NCBI RefSeq assembly: GCF_024721305.1
Contig: NZ_JAMXOD010000001.1
Span: 1-64,000, forward strand
Origin: Aequitasia blattaphilus
Lineage (GTDB): Bacteria > Bacillota > Clostridia > Lachnospirales > Lachnospiraceae
DNA: 64,000 bases
Direction: 5' to 3'
Shown here: one piece after another, positions 36,845 through 45,125 of the stretch
Layout: each line of letters begins with the position of its first letter
Numbering within the stretch: position 1 is the stretch's first letter
Translations under genes and position numbers: made by a program
The notes under the pieces: generated by a model
Told to the model about the DNA's origin: nothing
Seen by the model: only the letters and a program-made list of their open reading frames with translations
Database searches by the model: none

Positions 36845-37495
36845 ATGAGACTCAGAAATATTCCCAGAGCCGACGAAGTACTTAAAGAGAACGAAAATGT
36901 AGTAAACAATCCACAAAAGAGAAAAGGGAAATGGAAGAAAGAGTTTGGAAATGAGAACCCTATAGAAGTGGAAATTGGAATGGGAAAAGGACGATTTATT
37001 TTAACCCACGCATCAAAAAATCCAGATAAGAACTATATTGGTATTGAACGATATTCCAGTGTGCTTTTACGAGGCGTGGAAAGTATAGAAGAATACGTAG
37101 AAAATCTCCGCCTTCTTTGCCAAAACGCAGTAGAATTAGAAGAACTCTTTGAGAAGGAGGAAATTGACCGTATCTACTTGAATTTTTCAGATCCATGGCC
37201 AAAGAAGCGACATGCAAGGAGACGCCTTACATCAAGAGAGTTTTTAAAACGGTATTATTGTATACTTAGAGAAGAAGGAGAACTGGAGTTTAAGACAGAT
37301 AATAGGGATTTGTTTGAATTTTCCCTGGAAGAAATAAAGGAGTCAAAGGAATTTGAACTGTTAGAGCATACTTTTGACTTACACAATAACGAAGAGATGA
37401 ATCAAGGAAACGTGATGACAGAATACGAAGAAAAATTTTCTGCCAAGGGAAACCCTATCCATAAGCTAATTGCAAGAAAAACAGCGCTGAAATGA
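36845..37495 (+). CDS. trmB: tRNA (guanine-N7-)-methyltransferase
   Basis: Methylates G46 of tRNA using SAM. The 216-residue protein has VEIGMGKGRFIL (SAM site), YIGIERYSSVL, and the family-defining LNFSDPWPKKRHARRRLT loop, followed by ELEFKTDNRDLFEFS. ATG 36845 fits GGAGGAAA at 36831-36838 better than the TTG at 36839. It is transcribed away from the V-ATPase operon and ends in a shared terminator with proC. Confidence 0.95.
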   Translation: MRLRNIPRADEVLKENENVVNNPQKRKGKWKKEFGNENPIEVEIGMGKGRFILTHASKNPDKNYIGIERYSSVLLRGVESIEEYVENLRLLCQNAVELEELFEKEEIDRIYLNFSDPWPKKRHARRRLTSREFLKRYYCILREEGELEFKTDNRDLFEFSLEEIKESKEFELLEHTFDLHNNEEMNQGNVMTEYEEKFSAKGNPIHKLIARKTALK

Positions 37496-37518
37496 GTGAA
37501 ATCATAACAGCGCTTTTA
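37483..37518. terminator. Bidirectional terminator between trmB and proC
   Basis: AGCGCTG (37483-37489) pairs with CAGCGCT (37508-37514). T-runs lie on both sides in the respective directions. The trmB stop codon is inside the loop. Confidence 0.75.
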
Positions 37519-37532
37519 AATTATATGGATAT

Positions 37533-38330
37533 TTATAAAGATTTAGACTTTTCAGTAGCAGCAGTAACACAATCCATAACGGTGCCGCGAAACGCACCGT
37601 CTTCCAGAGCTTGAAGACCAGCCATTGTTGTACCGCCAGGGGAAGTAACCCCATCCTTTAAGACGCCAGGATGCATATCCTCATCTAAAATCATTTTTGC
37701 TGTTCCAAGACAGGTTTGTGCGGCTAAGCGGTAAGCGGTTTTTCTGGGAAGACCCATTTTTACAGCTCCATCAGCTAAAGCTTCAATGAAAACAGCGACA
37801 TATGCAGGGCCTCCGCCACTTAGTCCGGTTACGACATCAATAAGAGATTCCGAAATCCATTCTACGACTCCGATAGAGGAGAAGATTTCTGCCACCTCTT
37901 TTTTGTCTTCCTCTGTGGCATTTTCATAGGGAGCTATTCCGTAGGCGCCTTCATTTACCAGAGCTGGAGTATTGGGCATAATACGAATCAGGCGTGGACG
38001 TACGTCCATCATTGCAAATAAGCGTTCACTTGTAATTCCAGCAACGATAGATAAAAATAATTTGTCCGCATCGATTTTACCGCAGTTTGCGAAAACATCT
38101 TCTGTATACTGGGGTTTTGTGGCCAAAAGAATGATATCTGCATTTTTAATTACTTCTGTATTATCCTTAGCCACATGAATTCCTAATTTTTTTGCACGGT
38201 CGGTTGCTTCAGAAGAAATGTCATAAGTAGAAATGTTTGATGCAGCAAGGACACCCTTTTTTAATGCACCTGTTATAATAGCACTGGCCATATTTCCAAA
38301 CCCTATTACACCAATTTTTTTTGTAATCAT
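37533..38330 (-). CDS. proC: Pyrroline-5-carboxylate reductase
   Basis: Last step of proline synthesis: reduces 1-pyrroline-5-carboxylate with NAD(P)H. The 265-residue protein has the nucleotide-binding IGVIGFGNMASAII, IMPNTPALVNEGAYG, and the C-terminal signature DGVTSPGGTTMAGLQALEDG. AAGGAGA precedes ATG 38330. It begins 3 bases after the ATC-hydrolase gene and is probably co-transcribed with it and the M20 peptidase. Confidence 0.95.
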   Translation of the reverse strand: MITKKIGVIGFGNMASAIITGALKKGVLAASNISTYDISSEATDRAKKLGIHVAKDNTEVIKNADIILLATKPQYTEDVFANCGKIDADKLFLSIVAGITSERLFAMMDVRPRLIRIMPNTPALVNEGAYGIAPYENATEEDKKEVAEIFSSIGVVEWISESLIDVVTGLSGGGPAYVAVFIEALADGAVKMGLPRKTAYRLAAQTCLGTAKMILDEDMHPGVLKDGVTSPGGTTMAGLQALEDGAFRGTVMDCVTAATEKSKSL

Positions 38331-38333
38331 TTT

Positions 38334-39035
38334 TTATTCTCCTTTGTATTTGCCTTTCAGGACGTCCAGGTATTCTTGTCCGAAAGTGTTTATATAATCT
38401 TTCTTTGCATTCTCAATAATCTCTGTGGCATCCTCCCCTAATTCCTTTTTCAGAGTACGACTAATGCTGTATAAAAGATGAGCTGTATGGAAATTAAAGT
38501 CCTTTATACAAGAATCGCCAAGAGCGGTCTTTTTTTCGTTTAAATAGATGAGCTCTTCATCTGTAATGGGATTTTGCCAGTCAAACTCACAACGCTGACC
38601 ACCCCAGCTCATAGGCGGGGTAAGCTGTGTACAGACATTGTCGGGATTAAAGCCCTGATACCAAGCGTTATCAATATTGGAGCAATAATACTTTCCATAT
38701 TCCATGAGATTGTGTTTTTCCCAAGCATCACACCAGGCACATTTGGCGATATAAGTCTGAAGAGTGGGGGTGGTTTGCATTCGACCAAAATCCATTTGGC
38801 CATCATAATCTGGCACCCATTCACCGTAGACTTGGCTCATGGCGGTACTTAAGTGATCTCCGTTTGCCAAGGCATTTCCAGCCATACGTGCACCCCGTTC
38901 TTTTCCATAGATGGTCATAGCCTTTAAAATAACTTTTTCGCCATCCTGTGGTCTTTTTTCAAATGTCCGTTTTGACAAATAGGCAAATAAAACAGCATGA
39001 TGTTCAATTTTACAATTTATCTCTGTGGTTTCCAT
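38334..39035 (-). CDS. L-2-amino-thiazoline-4-carboxylic acid hydrolase family protein
   Basis: 233 residues matching the ATC hydrolase family, whose founding member opens 2-aminothiazoline-4-carboxylate on the way to cysteine. Visible features are KAMTIYGKERGARMAGNA, the Cys-rich middle KCAWCDAWEKHNLMEYGKYYC and NPDNVCTQLTPPM. The natural substrate in gut anaerobes is not known, and annotation by family name should not be read as proof. It lies between an M20 amidohydrolase and proC, a context suggesting hydrolysis of amino-acid conjugates or cyclic amino acids (inference). Confidence 0.75.
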   Translation of the reverse strand: METTEINCKIEHHAVLFAYLSKRTFEKRPQDGEKVILKAMTIYGKERGARMAGNALANGDHLSTAMSQVYGEWVPDYDGQMDFGRMQTTPTLQTYIAKCAWCDAWEKHNLMEYGKYYCSNIDNAWYQGFNPDNVCTQLTPPMSWGGQRCEFDWQNPITDEELIYLNEKKTALGDSCIKDFNFHTAHLLYSISRTLKKELGEDATEIIENAKKDYINTFGQEYLDVLKGKYKGE

Positions 39036-39077
39036 AATTCATATAGCTCCTTTCTGAATATTCGTAAGTCTATCATA

Positions 39078-40307
39078 TCATATTTCTTTTTTTGCTTCAT
39101 GGATTATTTCGGGATTTTGAATCAGTTTATAGGCGCCGTTACTCATTATCTTCGCTGCATAAATCATTCCCTTGTGTCCAATGCTCATACCTGCCTGGGC
39201 AGCGGCAGCAGGGTGATGAAGGGGAGTTCCTTTGCACATAGTTGCAGCACTAATGGTAATGGTTGGGATATCGTGGCTTATCTCAGAAACATCTGTTCCG
39301 ATGGCGATTGGAACAGGGGAATCCTCTAAGGGCTCCAATCCTGTAAAAAGAGGAGAGGAAGCATTGGGATTTATCTCTTCAGAGATTTTTGCGGCAAAAG
39401 AGAGTTCTGCTTCGGTATAGGAGGGAACCTCCAGCTCCTTCATTACCTCAAAAAACAGGTGGTTTAGTGTGGAATTAAGCTTCATTTCTTTGCAATAGGA
39501 AACAAGTTCGATATCTACAGTGGTTCCAGTCATTAAGGCAGCACCTTGGGCACAGGCATCCACGCGTTTGCTTACTTCTTCCGTCAGAGCTCTTTTTGAA
39601 GACCGAATAAAGTAATTGGTTTTGGCATAGTCTGGGACAACATTCGCAGGGATTCTATTATCCAGATAAGCGTAATGCATGCGCACATCTGTGGGGACAT
39701 GCTCCCGCAGATAATTTACACCAATATTCATCAGCTCTGCAGCGTCTAAAGCAGAACGACCCTTGTCAGGGTTCTTGGAGGCATGGGCACTAATGCCGTG
39801 AAATGTGTAATTCTTAATATCCTGAGACTGCCAGATATCATTGCTGATTCGGTTGCGGTCAAAGGGATGCCAGGTAATTGCGGTATCAATATCATTGAAT
39901 AATCCAGCGTCTTTCATCTTTATTTTACCAGAGAGTATTTCCTCAGCAGGACAGCCGAAAACCTTTATCGTTCCTTTTAAATTTTCACGGATCATGCGAT
40001 CCTTTAAATCACAGGCAGCACCGACAACGCCACTTCCAAGGAGGTTGTGTCCGCAAGCGTGTCCTAATTCTGGCAGAGCATCATATTCCGCAAGAAAGCC
40101 TAAAACAGGGGAACCCTCTCCCCAAGTGGCACAAAACGCTGTGTCAATATTAGCGACAGGAGCAGTAATTGCGAAGCCTTCTGATTCCAAGAAATGAATT
40201 AGGCACTGAGAGGATAAAACTTCCTGATAAGCCGTTTCAGGATGAGAAAAAATATATTCGGCAAGTTTGATAACAGATGAGGTGTGAGCATTTAGCCATT
40301 GATTCAT
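39078..40307 (-). CDS. M20-family amidohydrolase / peptidase
   Basis: 409-residue zinc hydrolase of the AbgB/aminoacylase-like M20D group. It has FSHPETAYQE near the N-terminus, the metal ligand motif ACGHNLLG (about 98-105), AITWHPFDRNRISN and a terminal HHPAAAAQAGMSIG. The dimerisation lid domain (about 170-290) is present. Relatives cleave N-acyl or gamma-linked amino-acid conjugates such as p-aminobenzoyl-glutamate; the substrate here is unknown. It is the first gene of the unit M20 - ATC hydrolase - proC. Confidence 0.85.
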   Translation of the reverse strand: MNQWLNAHTSSVIKLAEYIFSHPETAYQEVLSSQCLIHFLESEGFAITAPVANIDTAFCATWGEGSPVLGFLAEYDALPELGHACGHNLLGSGVVGAACDLKDRMIRENLKGTIKVFGCPAEEILSGKIKMKDAGLFNDIDTAITWHPFDRNRISNDIWQSQDIKNYTFHGISAHASKNPDKGRSALDAAELMNIGVNYLREHVPTDVRMHYAYLDNRIPANVVPDYAKTNYFIRSSKRALTEEVSKRVDACAQGAALMTGTTVDIELVSYCKEMKLNSTLNHLFFEVMKELEVPSYTEAELSFAAKISEEINPNASSPLFTGLEPLEDSPVPIAIGTDVSEISHDIPTITISAATMCKGTPLHHPAAAAQAGMSIGHKGMIYAAKIMSNGAYKLIQNPEIIHEAKKEI

Positions 40308-40387
40308 GGGAAATCTCCTTTCGATTCGAATATCGTAATCTCACTATAATTAATTTTGAGAAGTACGTCAATGGATGAGAATGCCTA

Positions 40388-40431
40388 TTTTAGCTAAAAA
40401 GGTATAATATAAGTAAGAAATAGTGTATAAT
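40388..40431 (+). promoter_or_regulatory. TTTTAGCTAAAA palindrome and double TATAAT promoter region
   Basis: A 12-bp palindrome (40388-40399) is followed by TATAAT at 40403-40408 and again at 40426-40431, upstream of the lipoprotein gene. The palindrome core equals that at 36748-36757. Confidence 0.4.
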
Positions 40432-40463
40432 GAATTGACGTTAAAAATAGGAGGAAATGAGAA

Positions 40464-41273
40464 ATGAAAAAAATGAAACGAATGACAGGAGCAATATTGG
40501 TGATGATATTGACTCTTAGTGTTGCACTTGGAGGATGTGGAAAAAAGGCGACTCCAGAGAATTTATTTGGGGATATTGTTAAGAACTTTGAAAAAACAGA
40601 GTCTACTTCTTCTAATCTAAAGATTGAAATGGAAGTATCGGTAATGGGAATGTCTGGAACAGTAGGAATGGATATGGATATTGATACGATAACCAAACCT
40701 TACGCATGTAAAATCTTGGGAACAGTAGATGCGGATATGGCAGGTGAGAACATGTCGATGGACATGGAAGTGTATCAGGTTGAAGAGAAGGAGAAGCTCA
40801 TGACCTATCTCTATACAGATGGATTATGGGATACATCAGAAGAAGACATTGAGGATAAGACCGATATGGCAAATCCACAGGCGTATCTGGCGCTCCAAAA
40901 GGATGCGGAGAAATTCACCTTGGAGGAAGAAAGTTCAAAGGTAAATGGGAAAGAATGCTTCCGTTTAAAAGGAGAAATTAGCGGAGAAAATCTTTTTGCT
41001 CTGATTGATGGAGAGCTGATGGATTCCATGGGAGCAGGCGAGCTTATAGATATGGATGAGATTAAAAGCGAAAGTTTCCCATGCACAATTGATATTTATA
41101 AAGATAAAATCCTTCCGGCAGCTCTATCCTTTGATATGAAGAACATGATGAACGGGATAGAGGGCGCGGATTCCTATGGCATGGAAATTGATAAATATCT
41201 GATGACTCTTACGATGAATGAATACAATAGCGTTAAGAAAATTGAGGTTCCGAAGGAAGCATTGGAGAACTAA
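40464..41273 (+). CDS. Secreted lipoprotein of unknown function
   Basis: 269 residues with a lipoprotein signal peptide (positive MKKMKRM, hydrophobic core, lipobox ALGGC at about 22-26). The mature part is a mixed beta protein of the LppX/DUF6612-like type, with repeated Met-rich strands (SVMGMSGTVGMDMDID, AGENMSMDMEVYQVE) and LYTDGLWDTS. Such proteins bind lipophilic or unknown ligands at the outer face of the membrane. AGGAGG precedes ATG 40464. It converges on and overlaps the deacetylase gene by 4 bases. Confidence 0.75.
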   Translation: MKKMKRMTGAILVMILTLSVALGGCGKKATPENLFGDIVKNFEKTESTSSNLKIEMEVSVMGMSGTVGMDMDIDTITKPYACKILGTVDADMAGENMSMDMEVYQVEEKEKLMTYLYTDGLWDTSEEDIEDKTDMANPQAYLALQKDAEKFTLEEESSKVNGKECFRLKGEISGENLFALIDGELMDSMGAGELIDMDEIKSESFPCTIDIYKDKILPAALSFDMKNMMNGIEGADSYGMEIDKYLMTLTMNEYNSVKKIEVPKEALEN

Positions 41274-42145
41274 TTATTTACTCCATGATGAGGGGCATAG
41301 CTTTCACGGTCAAGAGCCTTAAAGACATAGCCGAGATTTTGGTAATGCTCAATAATGCGGGGAAGAGCCTCTACAGTTGTTTGCTTTGCTGCAGAGTCAT
41401 GGGATAAAAGAACAATATTATTCTCAACACCAGTAGTTGCTTGGGCAACCAGCTGATCAGCAGAGCGAACGGCTCCATCACCAGAGCTTACATTCCAATC
41501 GTAGTATTGGTAGCCCTGGGCTTGCACTTCTTGAACTAAAGCAGACATAATTCCGTGAGTATAGGATGCGGAAATGGTATTGGATGAGCCGCCAGGGAAA
41601 CGAATAAAGCATGGTACATATCCAATTTCTTCTTTTACGAGATTTCCTATGGCATCCAAGTCGGCAAAATAGGCATCAACGGAAGAATATACAGAGGGAT
41701 AGTCATGGGAATAGGTGTGCAAAGCAATGGTATGCCCTTTGTCATACGTTTCTTTAATCATGTGGCGGTGCTCAGGCATGGCACCTGTTACAAAAAAGGT
41801 GGCCTTTACCTTGTAGCGGTCCAAAATATCTAAGACGGATTGTGTATTTTGGGAGGGACCATCATCTAAAGTTAAATAGACAACCTTTTCATCTGTCGGA
41901 GTAAGTGAACCGGCAGGAATTTCCGGATTTACAGCGAAGCTGGAGCGATCGGGAAGAATGGCCTTAGGCTCTTTGTCTTTCAGATGAAGAGCCTTTGTTT
42001 TATGTGGCACTTCTTTTGAAGGCTTTGCCTCATTTTTGGGGAACAACCTATAGGTAGCGAGAACGCATAAAAGACAGATCACTGCAATTGGGATTAACAG
42101 ATAGCTGCTTTTTCTGTTTTTTCTTTTTCTTCTTCGTTTTGACAT
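41270..42145 (-). CDS. Membrane-anchored polysaccharide deacetylase
   Basis: A 291-residue NodB-domain protein with a very basic start (MSKRRRKRKNRK) and one membrane anchor (about 12-33). The catalytic domain shows LTLDDGPS (Asp-Asp), the zinc site HTYSHDY, RFPGGSSN, and ILLSHDSAAKQTT. It removes N-acetyl groups from peptidoglycan or another cell-surface glycan. ATG 42145 is supported by AGAGGT 6 bases upstream; the longer frame to 42166 covers that site. Confidence 0.9.
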   Translation of the reverse strand: MSKRRRKRKNRKSSYLLIPIAVICLLCVLATYRLFPKNEAKPSKEVPHKTKALHLKDKEPKAILPDRSSFAVNPEIPAGSLTPTDEKVVYLTLDDGPSQNTQSVLDILDRYKVKATFFVTGAMPEHRHMIKETYDKGHTIALHTYSHDYPSVYSSVDAYFADLDAIGNLVKEEIGYVPCFIRFPGGSSNTISASYTHGIMSALVQEVQAQGYQYYDWNVSSGDGAVRSADQLVAQATTGVENNIVLLSHDSAAKQTTVEALPRIIEHYQNLGYVFKALDRESYAPHHGVNN

Positions 42146-42202
42146 AGAAACCTCTTTTCCATTCATTTAGTACTTTTATTATTATAGCGAAAAAAAGTAT
42201 GC

Positions 42203-42208
42203 TATACT
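42203..42208 (+). promoter_or_regulatory. -10 box (TATACT) of the EamA transporter gene
   Basis: TATACT sits 35 bases upstream of the preferred start. The -35 is only TTATTA-like. Confidence 0.35.
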
Positions 42209-42243
42209 AGCCCTTGAAGAGAAAAAAGGAGTCTAAAAAGGGA

Positions 42244-43131
42244 ATGGAAAAAAGAGAACATGCAAGAGGAACGGCGCTTGCAATTATTGGTGGAGTATTC
42301 TGGGGATTCTCAGGGGTTTGTGGTCAATATTTATTTCAGGAAAAGTACCTTACTGCAAAGTGGCTGGTATGTGTACGGCTTTTAATAGCAGGAGGAATTT
42401 TACTATTTACAGTATATCGGAAGCAAGGAAGGAATATGTTTTTGATATGGAAGAATAAAAAAGATGCTGTTGCACTGTTGCTGTTTGCAATTTTTGGTAT
42501 GGCAGCATGTCAGCTCACTTATTTCTCAGCAGTAGAGACTTCTAATGCGGGAACTGCAACGGTGATTCAGTATACGGCACCTATTTTGATTATGGCTTAT
42601 ACTTCTTACATCAAAAAAAGGCTTCCAACGAAGCTGGAAGCTTTGGCACTGATTATGGCGGTAGGGGGAACCTTTATTCTGGCAACGGGGGGAGATATTA
42701 AAACGATGGTGCTTTCGAAGGAAGCGCTCCTTTGGGGAATTGGCTCTTCGATAGCAATGGCTCTATACAATTTAATTCCAACCTCAATTATGCCAAAATA
42801 CGGTACCTTTTGTGTGGTAGGGTATGGAATGCTGATAGGGGGAATTCTTTTAAGCCTGTTTGTGCATCCATGGAACATCGTGGGACACTGGGATGGAGGA
42901 ACCTTTGCTGCATTGATAATTGTAATTATTATTGGAACTTTACTCTCTTTTGCATGCTATATGGAAGGGGTTCGAATCATAGGTCCGGAAAAAGCCAGCC
43001 TTTTTGCGGCAGTTGAGCCAGTAACAGCAACTATTGCGGTGGTGGTATTTATGCATGTTGCCTTTGGTGTTACCGATATTTTAGGTCTTGTTTGCATAAT
43101 TGGAGCCGTATTTCTCCTTACAAAAGCTTAA
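42244..43131 (+). CDS. EamA/DMT-family transporter
   Basis: A 295-residue, ten-span drug/metabolite transporter with two EamA halves (about 7-140 and 150-285). GGVFWGFSGVCGQYLF opens the first half, VIQYTAPILIMAYTS closes it, and AAVEPVTATIAVVVF lies near the end. The substrate is unknown; relatives export amino acids or other metabolites. ATG 42244 follows AGGAG at 12 bases, a long spacing; TTG 42214 is possible but has no ribosome site. It overlaps the convergent GGDEF gene by 14 bases. Confidence 0.85.
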   Translation: MEKREHARGTALAIIGGVFWGFSGVCGQYLFQEKYLTAKWLVCVRLLIAGGILLFTVYRKQGRNMFLIWKNKKDAVALLLFAIFGMAACQLTYFSAVETSNAGTATVIQYTAPILIMAYTSYIKKRLPTKLEALALIMAVGGTFILATGGDIKTMVLSKEALLWGIGSSIAMALYNLIPTSIMPKYGTFCVVGYGMLIGGILLSLFVHPWNIVGHWDGGTFAALIIVIIIGTLLSFACYMEGVRIIGPEKASLFAAVEPVTATIAVVVFMHVAFGVTDILGLVCIIGAVFLLTKA

Positions 43132-44191
43132 AATCCTTATAATAAACTTGATTTTTGCCTCTATGTTTTGCTTCATAGAGGCATTTGTCTGCCCTGTCCA
43201 GAATAGAAGACATCGTATCTTCAGGTCTTGAAAGTGCAACACCTATGCTGACAGAAATCTGAATATTATTGCGAAACTTTAATGAGTGAACTGCTTTCCG
43301 CCCACGTTCGGCAATGTCAAGAGCTTCTTTAAGCTCAATGTTGTGGAGAATTACAACGAACTCTTCACCACCAAATCGAGTTAATACATCGTAAGGTCTT
43401 AATGTGCGTTGGATAGCAGCGGCAAATTCAACGAGCACAATATCGCCGAAACCATGGCCATAGGTATCGTTTATTTTTTTGAAATCATCTAAATCAAAGA
43501 GCAAAACACTCAAGGTTTTGTTGTTTTCTTTACAGGAAGATAACTCTGTTTCCAGGAACCAATCCAGATAGCGGCGATTGTATACCTTGGTCAAAGCATC
43601 CCTCTTAGACAATTCTTCTAATTGTTCATTTGTCGAAGTGAAGGCGTTACTTATGGAAGCGCTCATAATAGAAAGTCCAGCCAGGGATAGAATAAGAGCT
43701 ACTAGCAGGTCTAAGAGTTTATCAAAGGGGGTATTGTGGGCAATAATCAGGGAAGGGTTAAAGTACTGAATTAAAATGCAGACCACCCATTCGAATATAT
43801 TGGCTCCGACTAGAAATATCCGGATTTTTCCTCTAAATGTAATGGAAACCAGAAAAAATGCAAGAGGTGCAAAAAAAAGTGCTGTTCCATCATATCCTGC
43901 TGTTTGGAAAAAGAGGAAGGGAATATAGATAAAAGAAACGATTAATAATACAGGGTAATAAGTTTTCAAACGCGTACTTCTGGACATAAAAAGTAAGAGG
44001 GTGGACAAGGCAATAAAAGTCCATTGGAAAATAATTCCAAGTAACCCCTTTCCAAGTAATGTATTTGTTGTGGCAGAAAGGATTGATATAAAATAGCTTT
44101 CTAACAAAAATATCATATAAACCCGATATTCCAAGGGCTGATTTTTATCCAGTATATTATCATAAAAATAGGTTTTGACTCTTTTTAGCAT
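43118..44191 (-). CDS. Membrane diguanylate cyclase (GGDEF)
   Basis: A 357-residue protein with about six N-terminal membrane spans (about 25-185) and a C-terminal GGDEF domain (about 200-355). The active-site motif is RFGGEEFVVIL, with the inhibitory RxxD site (RPYD) five residues before it, so it should make cyclic di-GMP and be product-inhibited. LSKRDALTKVYNRRYLDW begins the domain. GAGGT 9 bases upstream supports ATG 44191. The longer frame at 44209 includes the ribosome site. Confidence 0.88.
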   Translation of the reverse strand: MLKRVKTYFYDNILDKNQPLEYRVYMIFLLESYFISILSATTNTLLGKGLLGIIFQWTFIALSTLLLFMSRSTRLKTYYPVLLIVSFIYIPFLFFQTAGYDGTALFFAPLAFFLVSITFRGKIRIFLVGANIFEWVVCILIQYFNPSLIIAHNTPFDKLLDLLVALILSLAGLSIMSASISNAFTSTNEQLEELSKRDALTKVYNRRYLDWFLETELSSCKENNKTLSVLLFDLDDFKKINDTYGHGFGDIVLVEFAAAIQRTLRPYDVLTRFGGEEFVVILHNIELKEALDIAERGRKAVHSLKFRNNIQISVSIGVALSRPEDTMSSILDRADKCLYEAKHRGKNQVYYKDFKLL

Positions 44192-44311
44192 GGCGGTTAC
44201 CTCATTCATTTACGGTTGATATATAATAAGATTATACCTTAATATTCTTCCACAAAAAAGGAAAATGTGCTAGAATGGTTCAAATTGACAAAAGATTAGG
44301 GAGTGAATAAA

Positions 44312-45085
44312 ATGAACGAGATTGAAAAATGTCGAGAAGAACTGGATTTGTGTGATGATCAGATTTTTGAGCTGTTATTGAAAAGAAATGCAATTGTAGA
44401 AGAATTAATGGTTTATAAAGAAGCAAGGCAGATTCCGATTTTTCAACCGGAACAGGAAGAACGAAAAAACAAGAAATGGCAAGCCAAGCTGGAAGGGAAA
44501 AAGCACCCGGAAGAAATTATGGGGATTATGAACCGTATCATCAGAACCAGCAAGAGAATACAGGCCAGAAAATTATTTTCACATAACATTGTACTAATCG
44601 GCTTTATGGGAGCAGGTAAAAGTACCATATCAGAATTCCTGAGCACTATGTTTGCCATGAAGATAGTGGAAATGGATCAAGTAATTGCTGAACGGGAAGA
44701 AATGAGCATCCCAGATATATTTGCAACTTATGGGGAAGAGTACTTTAGAAACTTAGAGACCAAACTTCTGATTGAGCTTCAGGAAGAAAAGAACACCATT
44801 ATTTCCTGTGGAGGCGGTGTGGCAATGCGCAAGGAAAATGTGGTAGAGATGAAGAAGAACGGAAAGGTTGTGCTTCTAACGGCACAACCGGAAACCATTT
44901 TAGAGAGGGTAAAGGATAGTGATGAAAGACCTCTTTTGAATGGAAATAAAAATATCGAGTTTATCCGGGAGCTGATTGGGAAAAGGCGTGAGAAGTATGA
45001 AGAGGCAGCAGATGTTATTCTTCATACAGACAATAAGACCATTATGGCAATTTGTGAAGAGCTGATTGAGAAGCTGACGGAATAG
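44312..45085 (+). CDS. Chorismate mutase - shikimate kinase fusion
   Basis: 257 residues. Residues 1-88 are an AroQ-type chorismate mutase (EKCREELDLCDDQIFELL, KRNAIVEEL, final IMNRIIRTSKRIQ). Residues 92-257 are a shikimate kinase with Walker A GFMGAGKS (97-104), the shikimate-binding Asp in EMDQVI, the glycine loop CGGGV and the lid DERPLL. The fusion joins shikimate phosphorylation with the branch step from chorismate to prephenate. ATG 44312 lies 8 bases after AGGGAG. It sits beside a YdiB-type dehydrogenase cluster that could supply shikimate from outside (inference). Confidence 0.9.
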   Translation: MNEIEKCREELDLCDDQIFELLLKRNAIVEELMVYKEARQIPIFQPEQEERKNKKWQAKLEGKKHPEEIMGIMNRIIRTSKRIQARKLFSHNIVLIGFMGAGKSTISEFLSTMFAMKIVEMDQVIAEREEMSIPDIFATYGEEYFRNLETKLLIELQEEKNTIISCGGGVAMRKENVVEMKKNGKVVLLTAQPETILERVKDSDERPLLNGNKNIEFIRELIGKRREKYEEAADVILHTDNKTIMAICEELIEKLTE

Positions 45086-45086
45086 A

Positions 45087-45125
45087 GAAAAATAAGTGCG
45101 CTCCATTTGGAGGCACTTATTTTTC
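45087..45125. terminator. Bidirectional terminator
   Basis: GAAAAATAAGTGC (45087-45099) pairs perfectly with GCACTTATTTTTC (45113-45125), extended by CTCC/GGAG in the loop. It ends both the plus-strand fusion gene and the minus-strand LysR gene. Confidence 0.9.
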
